Part shown: in pieces, positions 1-8,249 of the stretch
How the letters are laid out: the number at the start of each line of letters is the position of its first letter
Position numbering within the stretch: position 1 is the stretch's first letter
From: RGIG8748 sp045539515
Lineage (GTDB): Bacteria; Bacillota; Clostridia; UMGS1810
Direction of reading: 5' to 3'
Length of the DNA stretch: 64,000 nt
NCBI GenBank assembly: GCA_045539515.1
Contig: JAZQFN010000047.1
Location: 26,878-90,877, forward strand
Position numbers and translations under genes: made by a program
Notes under the pieces: model-generated
Seen by the model: only the letters and a program-made list of their open reading frames with translations
What the model was told of the DNA's origin: nothing
Databases searched by the model: none

Positions 1-230
1 ATGCTGTAAGTTGCTGTATATGTATCTCCTGTCTTACGTACATCAAACATACCGCCGGTGCTTGTCAAGGTTACGGTATCACCACTAAATTCCATTGAAG
101 AATAAAGCTTTCCGATTGTTGAATCAGTACCGGGTGAAATATATTTACCCTCAGGTTTTTCAGAACCTGTACAGGCTGTCAAACCAGCCAAAATAATAAT
201 CACACACAAAATTGTTGTAATTCTTTTCAT
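1..230 (-). CDS. small lipoprotein, partial (3' end outside window)
   Basis: Reads leftward from ATG at 228-230 and runs off the window edge after about 76 residues. An AGAGG ribosome site lies about 7 nt upstream. The N-terminus is a lipoprotein signal: basic MKR, a hydrophobic stretch, then a lipobox LTAC whose Cys (about residue 20) would be lipidated, so the protein should sit on the outer face of the membrane. The rest is Ser/Thr/Gly-rich with short beta-type stretches, like small DUF-type lipoproteins with a lipocalin-like sheet. The next gene downstream on the same strand is also a lipoprotein with the same ACTG start to the mature part, so the two are probably related. Function unknown. 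Confidence 0.75.
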   Translation of the reverse strand, partial: MKRITTILCVIIILAGLTACTGSEKPEGKYISPGTDSTIGKLYSSMEFSGDTVTLTSTGGMFDVRKTGDTYTATYS

Positions 231-283
231 AGTATCAACCTCTTTTCTTATGTTGCCATAAATAATGATTTGAGCAATTAAAA

Positions 284-778
284 TCAATTGTTTTGGTTAA
301 TTATTATATCAATAATCTCCAGGGCTGTTTCGGAATCGCACTCATACCACTCCTGTGTACTGCCGCCATTTTGTGTAAAGGACAATGTATTGCCTTCAAA
401 TTTAATAGAAGACATCTCCATTACGTTATCCTTTACCCCCGAGGATTCACCGATTGCAGTAATTGTAGTTCCGTCTACTTCATAAATATACACTGCTGCT
501 CTTTCCTTTGATTTTTGGTATAGAACAAGTAAATCATCATCGACGAAAACTGCGAACATATCGGATTCTCCGTTCATATCCCAAACACCGATAACTTTCT
601 CTTTTATCTCTTCTTCGGAAATGCCTTCTTCCGGTTCTTCGCCGGAAATATCCTCTGTGAGTCCTTCTTCAGTGCTTACATCCTCTTGTGATGTTCCAAT
701 TTGAGTTTCGTAACCCGTGCACGCAGTTATACTTATCAAAAGTGCAACAACCATTAAAACCATTAAAAGCTTTTTCAT
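284..778 (-). CDS. small acidic lipoprotein, function unknown
   Basis: 164 residues from ATG at 776-778. An in-frame ATG 15 nt upstream is less likely, because its following GGAG is the natural ribosome site for the inner ATG. Signal peptide with lipobox ITAC (Cys about residue 20), then a Glu/Ser/Thr-rich linker to about residue 60 and a compact beta-rich domain starting IGVWDMNGESDMF. That domain resembles the small sheet proteins that read 'GxWxxxx...FxFxxDG', often labelled DUF5640-like; I cannot confirm the family. It lies in the same orientation as the lipoprotein fragment at 1-230. No enzymatic motif is visible. Confidence 0.7.
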   Translation of the reverse strand: MKKLLMVLMVVALLISITACTGYETQIGTSQEDVSTEEGLTEDISGEEPEEGISEEEIKEKVIGVWDMNGESDMFAVFVDDDLLVLYQKSKERAAVYIYEVDGTTITAIGESSGVKDNVMEMSSIKFEGNTLSFTQNGGSTQEWYECDSETALEIIDIIINQNN

Positions 779-793
779 TTTCTTTTTCTCCAT

Positions 794-1065
794 TATTCTT
801 GTGTTACATCTTAACTAATTTTGCTTTGAACTGAATTTTCTCAATTTAACTGTTGGTTATAGTTCTTTTGTACTACCCTCTTCCTTTATAAATTTTACAA
901 TCATGAAATCAACTACTGCAAAACTTCCAACTTTTTGTGCATCACCTTCTTTCACCTAAATATTAACATATCTCAGTTGAATTTGCAACTATTTTTTGAT
1001 TGCAATTTTAACTATATCATTAACCAATAAAATTAGTTACAATTATACTATACGGAGGTGTTTAT
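794..1065. other. AT-rich intergenic stretch
   Basis: 272 bp between the leftward lipoprotein and the rightward ribbon-helix-helix gene. It is AT-rich and should hold promoters for both. Apart from the ribosome site and a possible -10 (1044-1049) I see no strong palindrome or reading frame. Confidence 0.4.
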
Positions 1066-1242
1066 ATGGATTTCATAATCAAAAAACCCACAAGCTCAAA
1101 CCGCACAGTACGGATGCCCGATGATTTGATTGAAAAACTCAGTTCTATTTCCAGCAACAAGGGGATATCTTTCAACCAGCTTGTTATACAGTGCTGCGAA
1201 TTTGCATTGGAGCATATAAGCGAAAACAGCGAAAACAAATAA
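1066..1242 (+). CDS. small ribbon-helix-helix (Arc/MetJ-like) protein
   Basis: 58-residue frame with an excellent GGAGGTG ribosome site at 1054-1060, 5 nt before the ATG. The sequence reads TVRMPDDLIEKLSSIS followed by a second helix ISFNQLVIQCCEFALEHI, the pattern of a ribbon-helix-helix DNA-binding fold: one beta strand with alternating side chains (NRTVRMP), then two helices. Proteins of this size and shape are labelled YlcI/YnfO-like or Arc-like and act as dimeric repressors or antitoxin-type regulators. No toxin partner follows, so self-regulation or a distant target is possible. A TATACT at 1044-1049 lies just upstream but would leave almost no leader. Confidence 0.75.
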   Translation: MDFIIKKPTSSNRTVRMPDDLIEKLSSISSNKGISFNQLVIQCCEFALEHISENSENK

Positions 1243-1293
1243 TAATTACAAATTTTTTTAAGGTTAAACACTATCTTAAACATTCTGCGCCGT

Positions 1294-2061
1294 TCATTTT
1301 TGGAAGCTGAGCTTTCTTAAAGGAACGGTGCTTTGTTTTTTATCTGTTCCTTTTGCAGCGGTAATTTTAAGCTCCAGTTCTATACAATCGTACACGTCAT
1401 CCAGTAGTTTTCTTCCGAAACAGTCTACAGCACCAATACCATTTTCACCTTGAGTTATATTTATGACATTATCTCTGCAAACATCAACGGATTCACATAC
1501 AACCCCATTGTATGTAATAAATTCTCCGTTACGGGGGTAAAGCAAGCCAAAATGCCTTACATCACAAAAAACCGGGCCTTCCTTGGTGTTACCGCAAAAA
1601 CAAAATGATGCTTCATTGTAAAAGGTATAGGATTTTTTATATATTTCTTTGCCGTCGCATCCATTTAAGATATATTGATATTTTTCATCTTTGCAATACA
1701 AAAATGGCAAGTCGGCTTTAATATCTTTAAAATCTCGGGTTATTTCATTATCCAAGTTGTAATATCTTATCTTGGTATCATTTGCAAAAATCAAATTGTT
1801 CCCTATGGTTTCCATTGTATTGAATTCACATTCAGCTATGATATGCAGTTTATTATCCTCTATTCGTACTGCTCCCGTTTTTCCCTTGTGCACAATGCCA
1901 AAACAGTTGTCCCGACAATAAAAAACATTATCATATTCAGCCGGCAACAACCATTCATTTTGGAAGGTGCCTAAAATGCCCCAACGATTATTTAATTTTG
2001 CAGGTGTACAGTTACATATTTCAGGAAATTCATGGTTAATATTTGATGTTGAACCCGGCAT
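1294..2061 (-). CDS. WG-repeat-like protein
   Basis: 255 residues, ATG at 2059-2061 with AAGGAG 8 nt upstream. No signal peptide. Contains segments of the WG-repeat type: NNRWGILGTFQNEWLLPAEYDNV near residues 25-48, FGIVHKGKTGAVRI near 54-67 and GIGAVDCFGRKLLDDVYDCI near the C-terminus, each with the 'W/F-G-hydrophobic ... hydrophobic-P/D-x-x-YD' rhythm. WG repeats form beta-propeller-like or solenoid structures of unknown ligand and are common in proteins near bacterial kinases. It lies downstream of the Ser/Thr kinase but a terminator (2085-2132) separates them, so it is probably a separate unit. Function unknown. Confidence 0.65.
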   Translation of the reverse strand: MPGSTSNINHEFPEICNCTPAKLNNRWGILGTFQNEWLLPAEYDNVFYCRDNCFGIVHKGKTGAVRIEDNKLHIIAECEFNTMETIGNNLIFANDTKIRYYNLDNEITRDFKDIKADLPFLYCKDEKYQYILNGCDGKEIYKKSYTFYNEASFCFCGNTKEGPVFCDVRHFGLLYPRNGEFITYNGVVCESVDVCRDNVINITQGENGIGAVDCFGRKLLDDVYDCIELELKITAAKGTDKKQSTVPLRKLSFQK

Positions 2062-2084
2062 ATGCTCATCTCCTTTTTATACCC

Positions 2085-2132
2085 ATAAAAAAAGAACCTT
2101 CTGTGTAATTATACTTTTAATTACACAGAAAG
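2085..2132 (-). terminator. Rho-independent terminator after the kinase
   Basis: Stem of about 14 bp (2098-2111 with 2118-2131) followed in the leftward direction by a run of seven T residues (complement of 2085-2093). It lies 20 nt beyond the kinase stop codon. Confidence 0.8.
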
Positions 2133-2152
2133 TCCCGGACTGTGAGTCCAAT

Positions 2153-3688
2153 TCATTTAACAGGAACAATTTTTCCGTCTTTCAAAACATATCCGTTAAC
2201 GTCACCCAAATCTTCCCAAGCCACATTCAACTTGCGAATATTATTGTTTATCTGAAATGAATATCCTTCAGAAAACATATCCCCTTCGCAAAGGGCGAAG
2301 CCGGTTTCCTCATCATATTTAATGCACCACGCCATACAATAATTGAAATTGTTATAGAAACGGGTTTCTACTCTGCCCATTGCACTTTCTGCCACGCCCA
2401 CCAGAAGTTCCGTTCCCTCGTCCATATCAAAATTGTAACAGATGATATCGGCACTTTTTGCTAAGCTTCCGGTATAGCTCTTTTCGTAAGAATAGCTACC
2501 ATCATATTTAAAGGTGTGCCTAAAGGTGTTTGCGTGGTTATCGGTAAGGTTAACCGACATTATTCCATTTTTAAATTCAAAGTCAGCATTGATTACCGTT
2601 TCGTTCTTTCCAAGCTTTATTTTTCCTGATTTGGTGATATCTTCAACAAAAATCAAATGTTCCCAAGGGGCCGGCATGCTGAAGATGCAAACCTGAGGAT
2701 ACATATCGAGATTGGAATACTCTTTTTCCAGTAAACCTTCACCAAAACCGTAGAACACACCGTCGAAATCTAAACTTTCCATTTGATCGTCGGAGAGTTC
2801 TTCATCGTTGTTGCCATCGGGAACCGGTTCTTCGGATTTATCGGTATTCGAGATTTCTTCAGGCTCTTTTTCGATAATTTTTACATCATCATCCGCAGCG
2901 GGAATAGCCTTATCCGTATCCTGTTTATACAACATACCCAAGGCAATATACCCTATTACCCCAACAATAATCAAAGCCGCCAAAATTGCCGTTGGCACAG
3001 TACGATGCCAAAGCATTGCGTTTTTTATCTGCTTTACATTCTTATATCTTTCGCCGGGATCAAGCTTTTTGCATTTTTCTGCAATCTTGTGTAAAAAGCC
3101 GTGTATATTAAGATAATCGAGGAGTTTTTTTAGAGTTACCCCAAAAGCATATATATCTGTTTTATAATCCGTGGGCAAAAGCCCATACTGTTCAATAGGT
3201 GCATAACCGAAGGTTCCCATTGTTTCGGTATCGCGCCTTGTTTCTTCTCTGTATATGCGTGCAACATCGTAATCGGTAAGCCATATGTGATTGGTTTCGT
3301 CAATGAGAATATTATCCGGCTTTATATCTCTGTGAATTATATCTTGCTTATGCAAGGCTTCCATTGCAGATAAAAGTTGTCCAACCAGAGAACGCAATTG
3401 CTTTTTGCTGAGAGTTTTGCCTTGATGAATATAATCGCTTAAAGATATACCTTCAATATATTCTTCAACAATAGTAGTATCCGCATCAAATCCAACATAA
3501 TATATTCCGACAATACACGGATGATGAATCTTCATGAGGTTTTTGTATACTTCTCTTTTATCTCCGGAGAGTATGCGTTTTAAATACTTTTTGCCATTGT
3601 CATCACAGCATAATACAACCTTTTGACGGGCAGTTTGCTTTATTATTTGTATTTCGCTGAGTACGGATATATCAAACAACCCAAACAT
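2153..3688 (-). CDS. membrane Ser/Thr protein kinase with extracellular C-terminal domain
   Basis: Hanks-type kinase domain over about residues 1-225: catalytic HRDIKPDN loop near 119-126, metal motif DYD in place of DFG near 139-141, and an APIEQYG motif replacing APE. One membrane helix follows at about 231-253, then an acidic Glu/Asp linker and a roughly 200-residue outer domain with no recognised family (no PASTA repeats). The layout matches bacterial receptor kinases: the outside domain senses, the inside domain phosphorylates Ser/Thr. Start choice: the promoter at 3723-3751 rules out an upstream ATG at 3751. AAGGAG abuts the ATG at 3688, so a TTG at 3679 may be the true start. Divergent from an XRE-like gene that may be its partner. 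Confidence 0.88.
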   Translation of the reverse strand: MFGLFDISVLSEIQIIKQTARQKVVLCCDDNGKKYLKRILSGDKREVYKNLMKIHHPCIVGIYYVGFDADTTIVEEYIEGISLSDYIHQGKTLSKKQLRSLVGQLLSAMEALHKQDIIHRDIKPDNILIDETNHIWLTDYDVARIYREETRRDTETMGTFGYAPIEQYGLLPTDYKTDIYAFGVTLKKLLDYLNIHGFLHKIAEKCKKLDPGERYKNVKQIKNAMLWHRTVPTAILAALIIVGVIGYIALGMLYKQDTDKAIPAADDDVKIIEKEPEEISNTDKSEEPVPDGNNDEELSDDQMESLDFDGVFYGFGEGLLEKEYSNLDMYPQVCIFSMPAPWEHLIFVEDITKSGKIKLGKNETVINADFEFKNGIMSVNLTDNHANTFRHTFKYDGSYSYEKSYTGSLAKSADIICYNFDMDEGTELLVGVAESAMGRVETRFYNNFNYCMAWCIKYDEETGFALCEGDMFSEGYSFQINNNIRKLNVAWEDLGDVNGYVLKDGKIVPVK

Positions 3689-3692
3689 CTCC

Positions 3693-3721
3693 TTGCATAT
3701 TGTAGTGGCTTGTATTATAAT
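3693..3721 (+). promoter_or_regulatory. sigma-A promoter of the XRE-like gene
   Basis: TTGCAT (3693-3698), 17-bp spacer, TATAAT (3716-3721); predicted start near 3728 and a 23-nt leader with the GGAGG site at 3739-3743. It overlaps the kinase promoter on the other strand. Confidence 0.8.
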
Positions 3722-3722
3722 A

Positions 3723-3751
3723 ATTATATTAAAGTTGCGGAGGATTGTCAA
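3723..3751 (-). promoter_or_regulatory. sigma-A promoter of the kinase
   Basis: TTGACA (complement of 3746-3751), 17-bp spacer, TATAAT (complement of 3723-3728), giving a start near 3716. The -35 box covers the start codon of the opposite gene, and the -10 box sits one base from the -10 box of the rightward promoter. Confidence 0.8.
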
Positions 3752-4170
3752 TGGCTGCCATAACAGATGAATTGCTTAAAAACTTGAAATTTTCATCGGA
3801 TATAGAAGAGTTTTTCAAAAAATACGAAAGTTGCTTTATCGACGAAACACCGGTTGGATATATGAACAAAATGCTGAAATACAAAAATACAACCGTATCT
3901 GATGTTGCCAAAAATTCCGGTGTGGGAGAATATGCATACAAAGTATTTAAAGGGGACAGAACCCCATCAAGAGATGTGCTGATTGCACTATCTTTCGGGC
4001 TGAATTTGCAGCTTGAAGAGGCTCAATTACTTCTGAGAATTTCAAAATTTGCCGTACTTGATTCCAGAAACAAAAGGGATAGCATAATAATCTACGCCTT
4101 AAGCCATGACTTGTCTGTTTTTGAAGCAGACGATCTGTTGGAAGAGCAAAATACAGCAACCATCAACTGA
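3751..4170 (+). CDS. XRE-like helix-turn-helix protein beside the kinase
   Basis: 139 residues from ATG at 3751, 7 nt after GGAGG; a TTG at 3745 is in frame but too close to the ribosome site. Residues about 40-95 read as a degenerate lambda-repressor-like fold: TVSDVAKNSGVGEYAYKVFKGDRTPSRDVLIALSF has the helix-turn-helix rhythm with 'G-D/N-R-x-P-x-R-x-x-L'. The C-terminal LQLEEAQLLLRIS and a helical tail resemble the family of small XRE proteins next to Hanks-type kinases in Clostridia. It could be a regulator of the locus or a kinase substrate; only the adjacency is seen here. Confidence 0.75.
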   Translation: MAAITDELLKNLKFSSDIEEFFKKYESCFIDETPVGYMNKMLKYKNTTVSDVAKNSGVGEYAYKVFKGDRTPSRDVLIALSFGLNLQLEEAQLLLRISKFAVLDSRNKRDSIIIYALSHDLSVFEADDLLEEQNTATIN

Positions 4171-4236
4171 AAACAATAACATATTTTAAAAACAGTGCTA
4201 CGCAAAAGCATCTTGAATATATTGATATACCTCAAA

Positions 4237-4290
4237 AGCACCTTTTCATATACCGTAACATATACAATATATGAAAAGGTGCTCTTATTT
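4237..4290 (+). terminator. strong bidirectional terminator
   Basis: Perfect 16-bp stem (4237-4252 with 4268-4283) with a 15-nt loop. A CTTATTT tract follows on the + side and TTTTGAGG on the - side, so it can end both the XRE-like gene and the converging GH2 gene. Confidence 0.8.
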
Positions 4291-4313
4291 CGTGCATGTA
4301 CCCTATAATTATT

Positions 4314-6887
4314 TTATTTTTCAATTTCCTGCCAAGGTACTCCAAAGCCGGAAATGTGCAGTTTACCGACGGTGCTGTGGGGATTTGAAATCTCAATTTC
4401 TGTTTCTTCATCCGGAAGAAGCATTATGCAACCTTTTGAGAAAAGGATATTATGATTAAGGTCACATTCTGCCGTAAGACCGGAAACTACATACTCACCG
4501 CAATTTTTTAGTTTAAGGGTATTTCCCATAAGCCTTGCATCTATTTTGCACTGTGGTTGCGACAAAAGCTCCTTATAAGGAACGCTTGCGGTAGAATGTA
4601 TGCTGTACCCTCTGTCTGCCTCATTGTTTTCTCCGTCAAAGAGAATCTGTCTTACAAAGAACACACCATCGGGAAGCGATTTAAACTCTACTGACAGTAC
4701 ATTTGCCACAGTTTCATCCGGACAAGCTTCACACTCGCCGGAAACCTCTTCCAACATATTTCCTTTAATATCGTAAAGCTGAACCGTAACCTTACCCTTA
4801 AAGAATTTATCTGTGGAATTATACAAAGTTACCTCGGCATTAAAGGAATCCTTATGTATAACCGAATGGTATTTAAGAGCAATATGAAGTGGCTTAAAGG
4901 CTTCCTTTTCGCCGTAGAAGGCAGGCTTAGGCTGGTCGTAGGCATCTATGGAGCAGGTATCTGCCGCATTTGGCCAAGGCTCTGCCATATGCCACAGGCA
5001 GGCTGCGGCACACCTCTTGCCGAGACGTCTGTGAGCTTCCAGAGAATAGCGAAGCTGTTCCCACTGAATAAACCTTGAAGCGTGGGCATAGGTTTTGTAG
5101 TCTGTAAATTCGCCAAAGTATGGCTCTATGCAGGTTTTGGCATTTGCCCACATACGTCCGTGATAGTTTGCCATGGGGTTCATTTCATCAAGGGGCCACA
5201 AATATTCTTCCGGCATAAAAGCTTCCAGAGCCTGAACGGAAGCAGAACCGTGACAGCCGTATTCCATATGAGCCATCATATCGTAGGCGTTGTACATATG
5301 GTAAAACTCCTTGGGACCGAAAATCGCCCAGGGGCCGTGTACATCGTGAAGTGAACCGCCTATAAAGTCTAAAACTGCATTTTGCACCACAGGTCCGGAA
5401 CCGGAGGTGTGGAACCACATTCTGCCCGGGTCCAGACGTTTTACCGCTTCGCCCATGGCTTTTAAGGTAGGGTACTCACCGCTTAACGGAACCCAATGAT
5501 AGCCGTTTATATCATAGGTGTAGCCCTCATTCCCCTCGGCACCTTCTATAAGAATTCTACCGTCGGGGGTTATGTATTTGCCGCGGACACAAAGCTCGTT
5601 TCCACCGCACCATATTATAAGCGAAGGATGGTTACGCTTCTGCAAAACCGCAGATTCCGTGGCTCGTACCATCATATCTATGTATTCTTTATCTCTTGGA
5701 GGATGATTGTTTCTGCAGGAAGATGTCTGGAAAAGCTCCTGCATTACCAAAATTCCGTAGCGGTCGCAAAGGTCATAGAAATATTCCCTTTCCAAAAGAC
5801 CTGCACCGTGAACTCTTAAGAAGTTTGCACCGGAGTCCTTAACCAACGCAAGACGGGCATCATATTCGTGCTTATGCTCTCTGCCGTAGAGCTGACGGAC
5901 TGCAGTAAAGTTGTAGCCCTGAAGATATACTCTTCTGCCGTTGATATAGGGCTGATAGGGCATTGCGTCCTCTCCTGCTCCTTCCACCCTTGTCCACTCA
6001 ATATGCCTTAATCCTACATTTGCCTTCTCTCTGTCCCAATTGTCACCGAGGATTGCGGTTATTTCATATAGGGGCTGTTCGCCCATTCCGTTAGGGTACC
6101 AGAGCAGGGAATTATCTATTTTAAATTCACATTCAGCCACATTGCCTGTTGTAACAACCTTTTTTATTTCCTCTTTTCCGTCGGGGTGTTTAAGTACAAA
6201 ATCAACAGAGGCATCTGCACCTTGGGTTGTAAGACAGGCCTTTACGGTTGATTTTTTTGTTTTGTAGTCAACATCTGTTGTAACGTGAAGATTATCTATA
6301 TTGGCATCTTTGTCGTAGCTTAAGTATACATCTTTCCATATACCGAGAGTTACAAGACGTGTACACCAGTCCCAGGCGTAGTTAAAACGCGCCTTTAAAT
6401 CTCTTACCTCGGTGGTTCTGCCCCACTGACCCTCTGCCTTTGGAGCGGACTTTACTATAACCTGAACAGAGTTTTCCCCGCCGTAATTAAGCTTATCGGT
6501 CACATCAAAGTCAAAGGGTATCCAGGCACACTCGTGGTTTCCAAGCCATTTGCCGTTTAAGTAAACCTCACATTCGTAGTCCACACCATCAAAGCAAAGG
6601 CGTACACGGCGACAGGATTCGTCAAGAGGAGTAAAGCGTTTGGTGTAAACCCAATCCCTCTGATAAGTCCATTCTGCCTTACGGGCATTGTAGCCGTAGT
6701 TAATATCTTCTATAACACCGGCATCAAGGCAGTCGGACTGCACATCACCGGGCACTGTGGCAGGGATAAAGCATCCGCCGTATAAATTGCCCGATGCAAT
6801 TTGCGGTATAAAATCAAGTACTGCACTTACTTCGTCGGGAAGAAAATCCGACACCATCCAGTCGTTTCCTGAAAGTAGCTGTTTCAT
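4314..6887 (-). CDS. GH2 beta-mannosidase-type glycoside hydrolase, cytoplasmic
   Basis: 857 residues, the usual length for GH2 beta-mannosidases, with no signal peptide. N-terminal sugar-binding domain (GCFIPATVPGDV near 38-49), immunoglobulin-like middle domain, TIM barrel from about 300 (GYNFTAVRQLYG, NFLRVHGAG) and C-terminal beta domains. The acid/base is Glu431 in WCGGNEL and the likely nucleophile is Glu542 in MAHMEYGCHG; both are present. Enzymes of this branch remove terminal beta-mannose (or beta-glucosamine) from oligosaccharides, so an imported oligosaccharide is the likely substrate. It has its own promoter at 6924-6952 and lies downstream of a LysR regulator. The exact sugar cannot be read from sequence alone. 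Confidence 0.9.
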   Translation of the reverse strand: MKQLLSGNDWMVSDFLPDEVSAVLDFIPQIASGNLYGGCFIPATVPGDVQSDCLDAGVIEDINYGYNARKAEWTYQRDWVYTKRFTPLDESCRRVRLCFDGVDYECEVYLNGKWLGNHECAWIPFDFDVTDKLNYGGENSVQVIVKSAPKAEGQWGRTTEVRDLKARFNYAWDWCTRLVTLGIWKDVYLSYDKDANIDNLHVTTDVDYKTKKSTVKACLTTQGADASVDFVLKHPDGKEEIKKVVTTGNVAECEFKIDNSLLWYPNGMGEQPLYEITAILGDNWDREKANVGLRHIEWTRVEGAGEDAMPYQPYINGRRVYLQGYNFTAVRQLYGREHKHEYDARLALVKDSGANFLRVHGAGLLEREYFYDLCDRYGILVMQELFQTSSCRNNHPPRDKEYIDMMVRATESAVLQKRNHPSLIIWCGGNELCVRGKYITPDGRILIEGAEGNEGYTYDINGYHWVPLSGEYPTLKAMGEAVKRLDPGRMWFHTSGSGPVVQNAVLDFIGGSLHDVHGPWAIFGPKEFYHMYNAYDMMAHMEYGCHGSASVQALEAFMPEEYLWPLDEMNPMANYHGRMWANAKTCIEPYFGEFTDYKTYAHASRFIQWEQLRYSLEAHRRLGKRCAAACLWHMAEPWPNAADTCSIDAYDQPKPAFYGEKEAFKPLHIALKYHSVIHKDSFNAEVTLYNSTDKFFKGKVTVQLYDIKGNMLEEVSGECEACPDETVANVLSVEFKSLPDGVFFVRQILFDGENNEADRGYSIHSTASVPYKELLSQPQCKIDARLMGNTLKLKNCGEYVVSGLTAECDLNHNILFSKGCIMLLPDEETEIEISNPHSTVGKLHISGFGVPWQEIEK

Positions 6888-6923
6888 GGGCTTTTAACCT
6901 CCGTAAAAAGTAATTCTATGCAC

Positions 6924-6952
6924 ATAATAATATTATATAAACCATATGTCAA
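6924..6952 (-). promoter_or_regulatory. sigma-A promoter of the GH2 gene
   Basis: TTGACA (complement of 6947-6952), 17-bp spacer, TATTAT (complement of 6924-6929). The -35 overlaps the stop codon of the LysR gene. A GGAGG ribosome site lies near 6898-6902. Confidence 0.7.
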
Positions 6953-7806
6953 GCATTATTTTTGCACACTTCAAAAAGTATATTTTTGAACTCTTTTACA
7001 ACTTTTGGAATGTACTTTTGCGAGTTATAAAAAACATATGTATCTCTTGTACAGTCGCAAATATCCATAAAACAGATTTCTTTTGAAAACTGTCCCTGCC
7101 ACGAAAAAGACGGCACAAACATAACTCCGAGCCCCAATTCCGCATATCGACGTACATAGTAGGGGTCATCGCTTTTTATGGCTATATTGGGTTTAAAACC
7201 ATGATGCATGCATATTTCTTCCGTAAGGCGGTAAAGACTGCTATCTTCCGGCATAGAGATAAAACGTTCATTTTTAAACATGGATAAATCCGCTTTTTTT
7301 ACTCTGCACAAGGGGTTGTCTGCCCTTAATGCAACCATAATTTTTTCAGTAATGAGAAGTTCTTTGGTTTTATTGTCATCAAGAGGTACAATGTCGGAAA
7401 TAACAAGGTCAAATTCCCCATCGTCTTTATAGTGATGACTAAGGTAAAAATTCACATCGGGGTATTTTTCTTTGAACCTTTCTATGGCAACCGTAACTAT
7501 ACGTCGGTTGGTACAAACCTTAAGGCGGATTTCTTTTGTTTGATTTTCGTCAAAATCCATTATTTCCCTTTTGGCATCGTCCATAATTTCCAGGGCATTT
7601 TTTACCTTTAAATAAAAGCTTTTGCCGTAAGTATTCAGCACAATTTTGTTTGCACTTCGGTCAAATAGTTTAACACCAAGCTCTTTTTCCAGTCTTTTTA
7701 CAGTTTGAGAAATATTTGACGTAGGAACAGCGTATTTACCTGCTGTGTGGGAAAAGTTTTCACACTCTGCGGCATCGCAAAAATATCTTAACTGAAGTAA
7801 ATCCAT
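6949..7806 (-). CDS. LysR-family transcriptional regulator
   Basis: 285 residues from ATG at 7804-7806; a longer reading from 7833 is excluded because it would start inside the promoter (-10 at 7824-7829). Winged helix-turn-helix at residues about 1-60 (LLQLRYFCDAAECENFSHTA, ISQTVKRLEKELG, LFDRS), linker helix, then a periplasmic-binding-protein-like effector domain ending in RDTYVFYNSQKYIPKVVKEF. LysR proteins bind DNA as tetramers and respond to a small co-inducer. Placed between the GH2 gene (same strand, downstream) and a divergent membrane protein/esterase pair, so both are candidate targets. The ligand is unknown. Confidence 0.92.
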   Translation of the reverse strand: MDLLQLRYFCDAAECENFSHTAGKYAVPTSNISQTVKRLEKELGVKLFDRSANKIVLNTYGKSFYLKVKNALEIMDDAKREIMDFDENQTKEIRLKVCTNRRIVTVAIERFKEKYPDVNFYLSHHYKDDGEFDLVISDIVPLDDNKTKELLITEKIMVALRADNPLCRVKKADLSMFKNERFISMPEDSSLYRLTEEICMHHGFKPNIAIKSDDPYYVRRYAELGLGVMFVPSFSWQGQFSKEICFMDICDCTRDTYVFYNSQKYIPKVVKEFKNILFEVCKNNA

Positions 7807-7823
7807 TATAATCACCCATATAT

Positions 7824-7852
7824 AGTATATCAAGTTTTACTATAACTGTCAA
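7824..7852 (-). promoter_or_regulatory. sigma-A promoter of the LysR gene
   Basis: TTGACA (complement of 7847-7852), 17-bp spacer, TATACT (complement of 7824-7829). Near-consensus; it fixes the LysR start at 7806. Confidence 0.8.
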
Positions 7853-7880
7853 CATATAGCAGGTGTATATTATTATGTAA

Positions 7881-7909
7881 TTTACAACATAGCGTATAAG
7901 TGCTATAAT
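7881..7909 (+). promoter_or_regulatory. extended -10 promoter of the SemiSWEET-like gene
   Basis: TTTACA (7881-7886), 17-bp spacer, TATAAT (7904-7909) preceded by TGC, an extended -10. Divergent from the LysR promoter about 30 bp away, the usual geometry for LysR-controlled genes. Confidence 0.8.
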
Positions 7910-7939
7910 TAACAAAAAACACACGAAAGGACGATTATA

Positions 7940-8248
7940 ATGCCCGAATTAGCAGAATTACTTGAAATTACCATGATTGTAAGCTTTGGAGCTTCATGGC
8001 CTTTAAATGTTATGAAGTCCTACAAAGCACGTACCACCAAAGGAAAGAGCCTCGGCTTTCTTTGCCTGATATTCTTCGGATACATAGCAGGTATTGCTTC
8101 CAAGTTTGTAAACGAAGCATATATGGCAGACTTTGCCGCAAAATGGTATGTACTCTTCTTCTATGTGCTTAACCTCATAATGGTTGGTGCAGACCTTGTG
8201 CTCTACTACAGAAACTATAAAATCGACAAAGCCAACGGAGGAAAATAA
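7940..8248 (+). CDS. SemiSWEET/PQ-loop-like small membrane protein
   Basis: 102 residues, ribosome site AAAGGA before the ATG. Three predicted membrane helices (about 8-25, 38-56, 66-86). The first helix and loop read SWPLNVMKSYKARTTKGKSL, the PQ-loop signature in which a Pro in helix 1 is followed by a basic loop with 'T-x-x-K-G-x-S'. Bacterial SemiSWEETs are about 90-100 residues, dimerise, and facilitate sugar diffusion. The downstream esterase begins 2 nt after the stop codon, so the two are co-transcribed and may import and deacylate the same sugar or glycoside. The substrate is not known. Confidence 0.75.
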   Translation: MPELAELLEITMIVSFGASWPLNVMKSYKARTTKGKSLGFLCLIFFGYIAGIASKFVNEAYMADFAAKWYVLFFYVLNLIMVGADLVLYYRNYKIDKANGGK

Positions 8249-8249
8249 T

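Noticed and set aside
1062..1283. 73-residue minus-strand frame
   Set aside because: It mirrors the 58-residue ribbon-helix-helix gene, which has a far better ribosome site.
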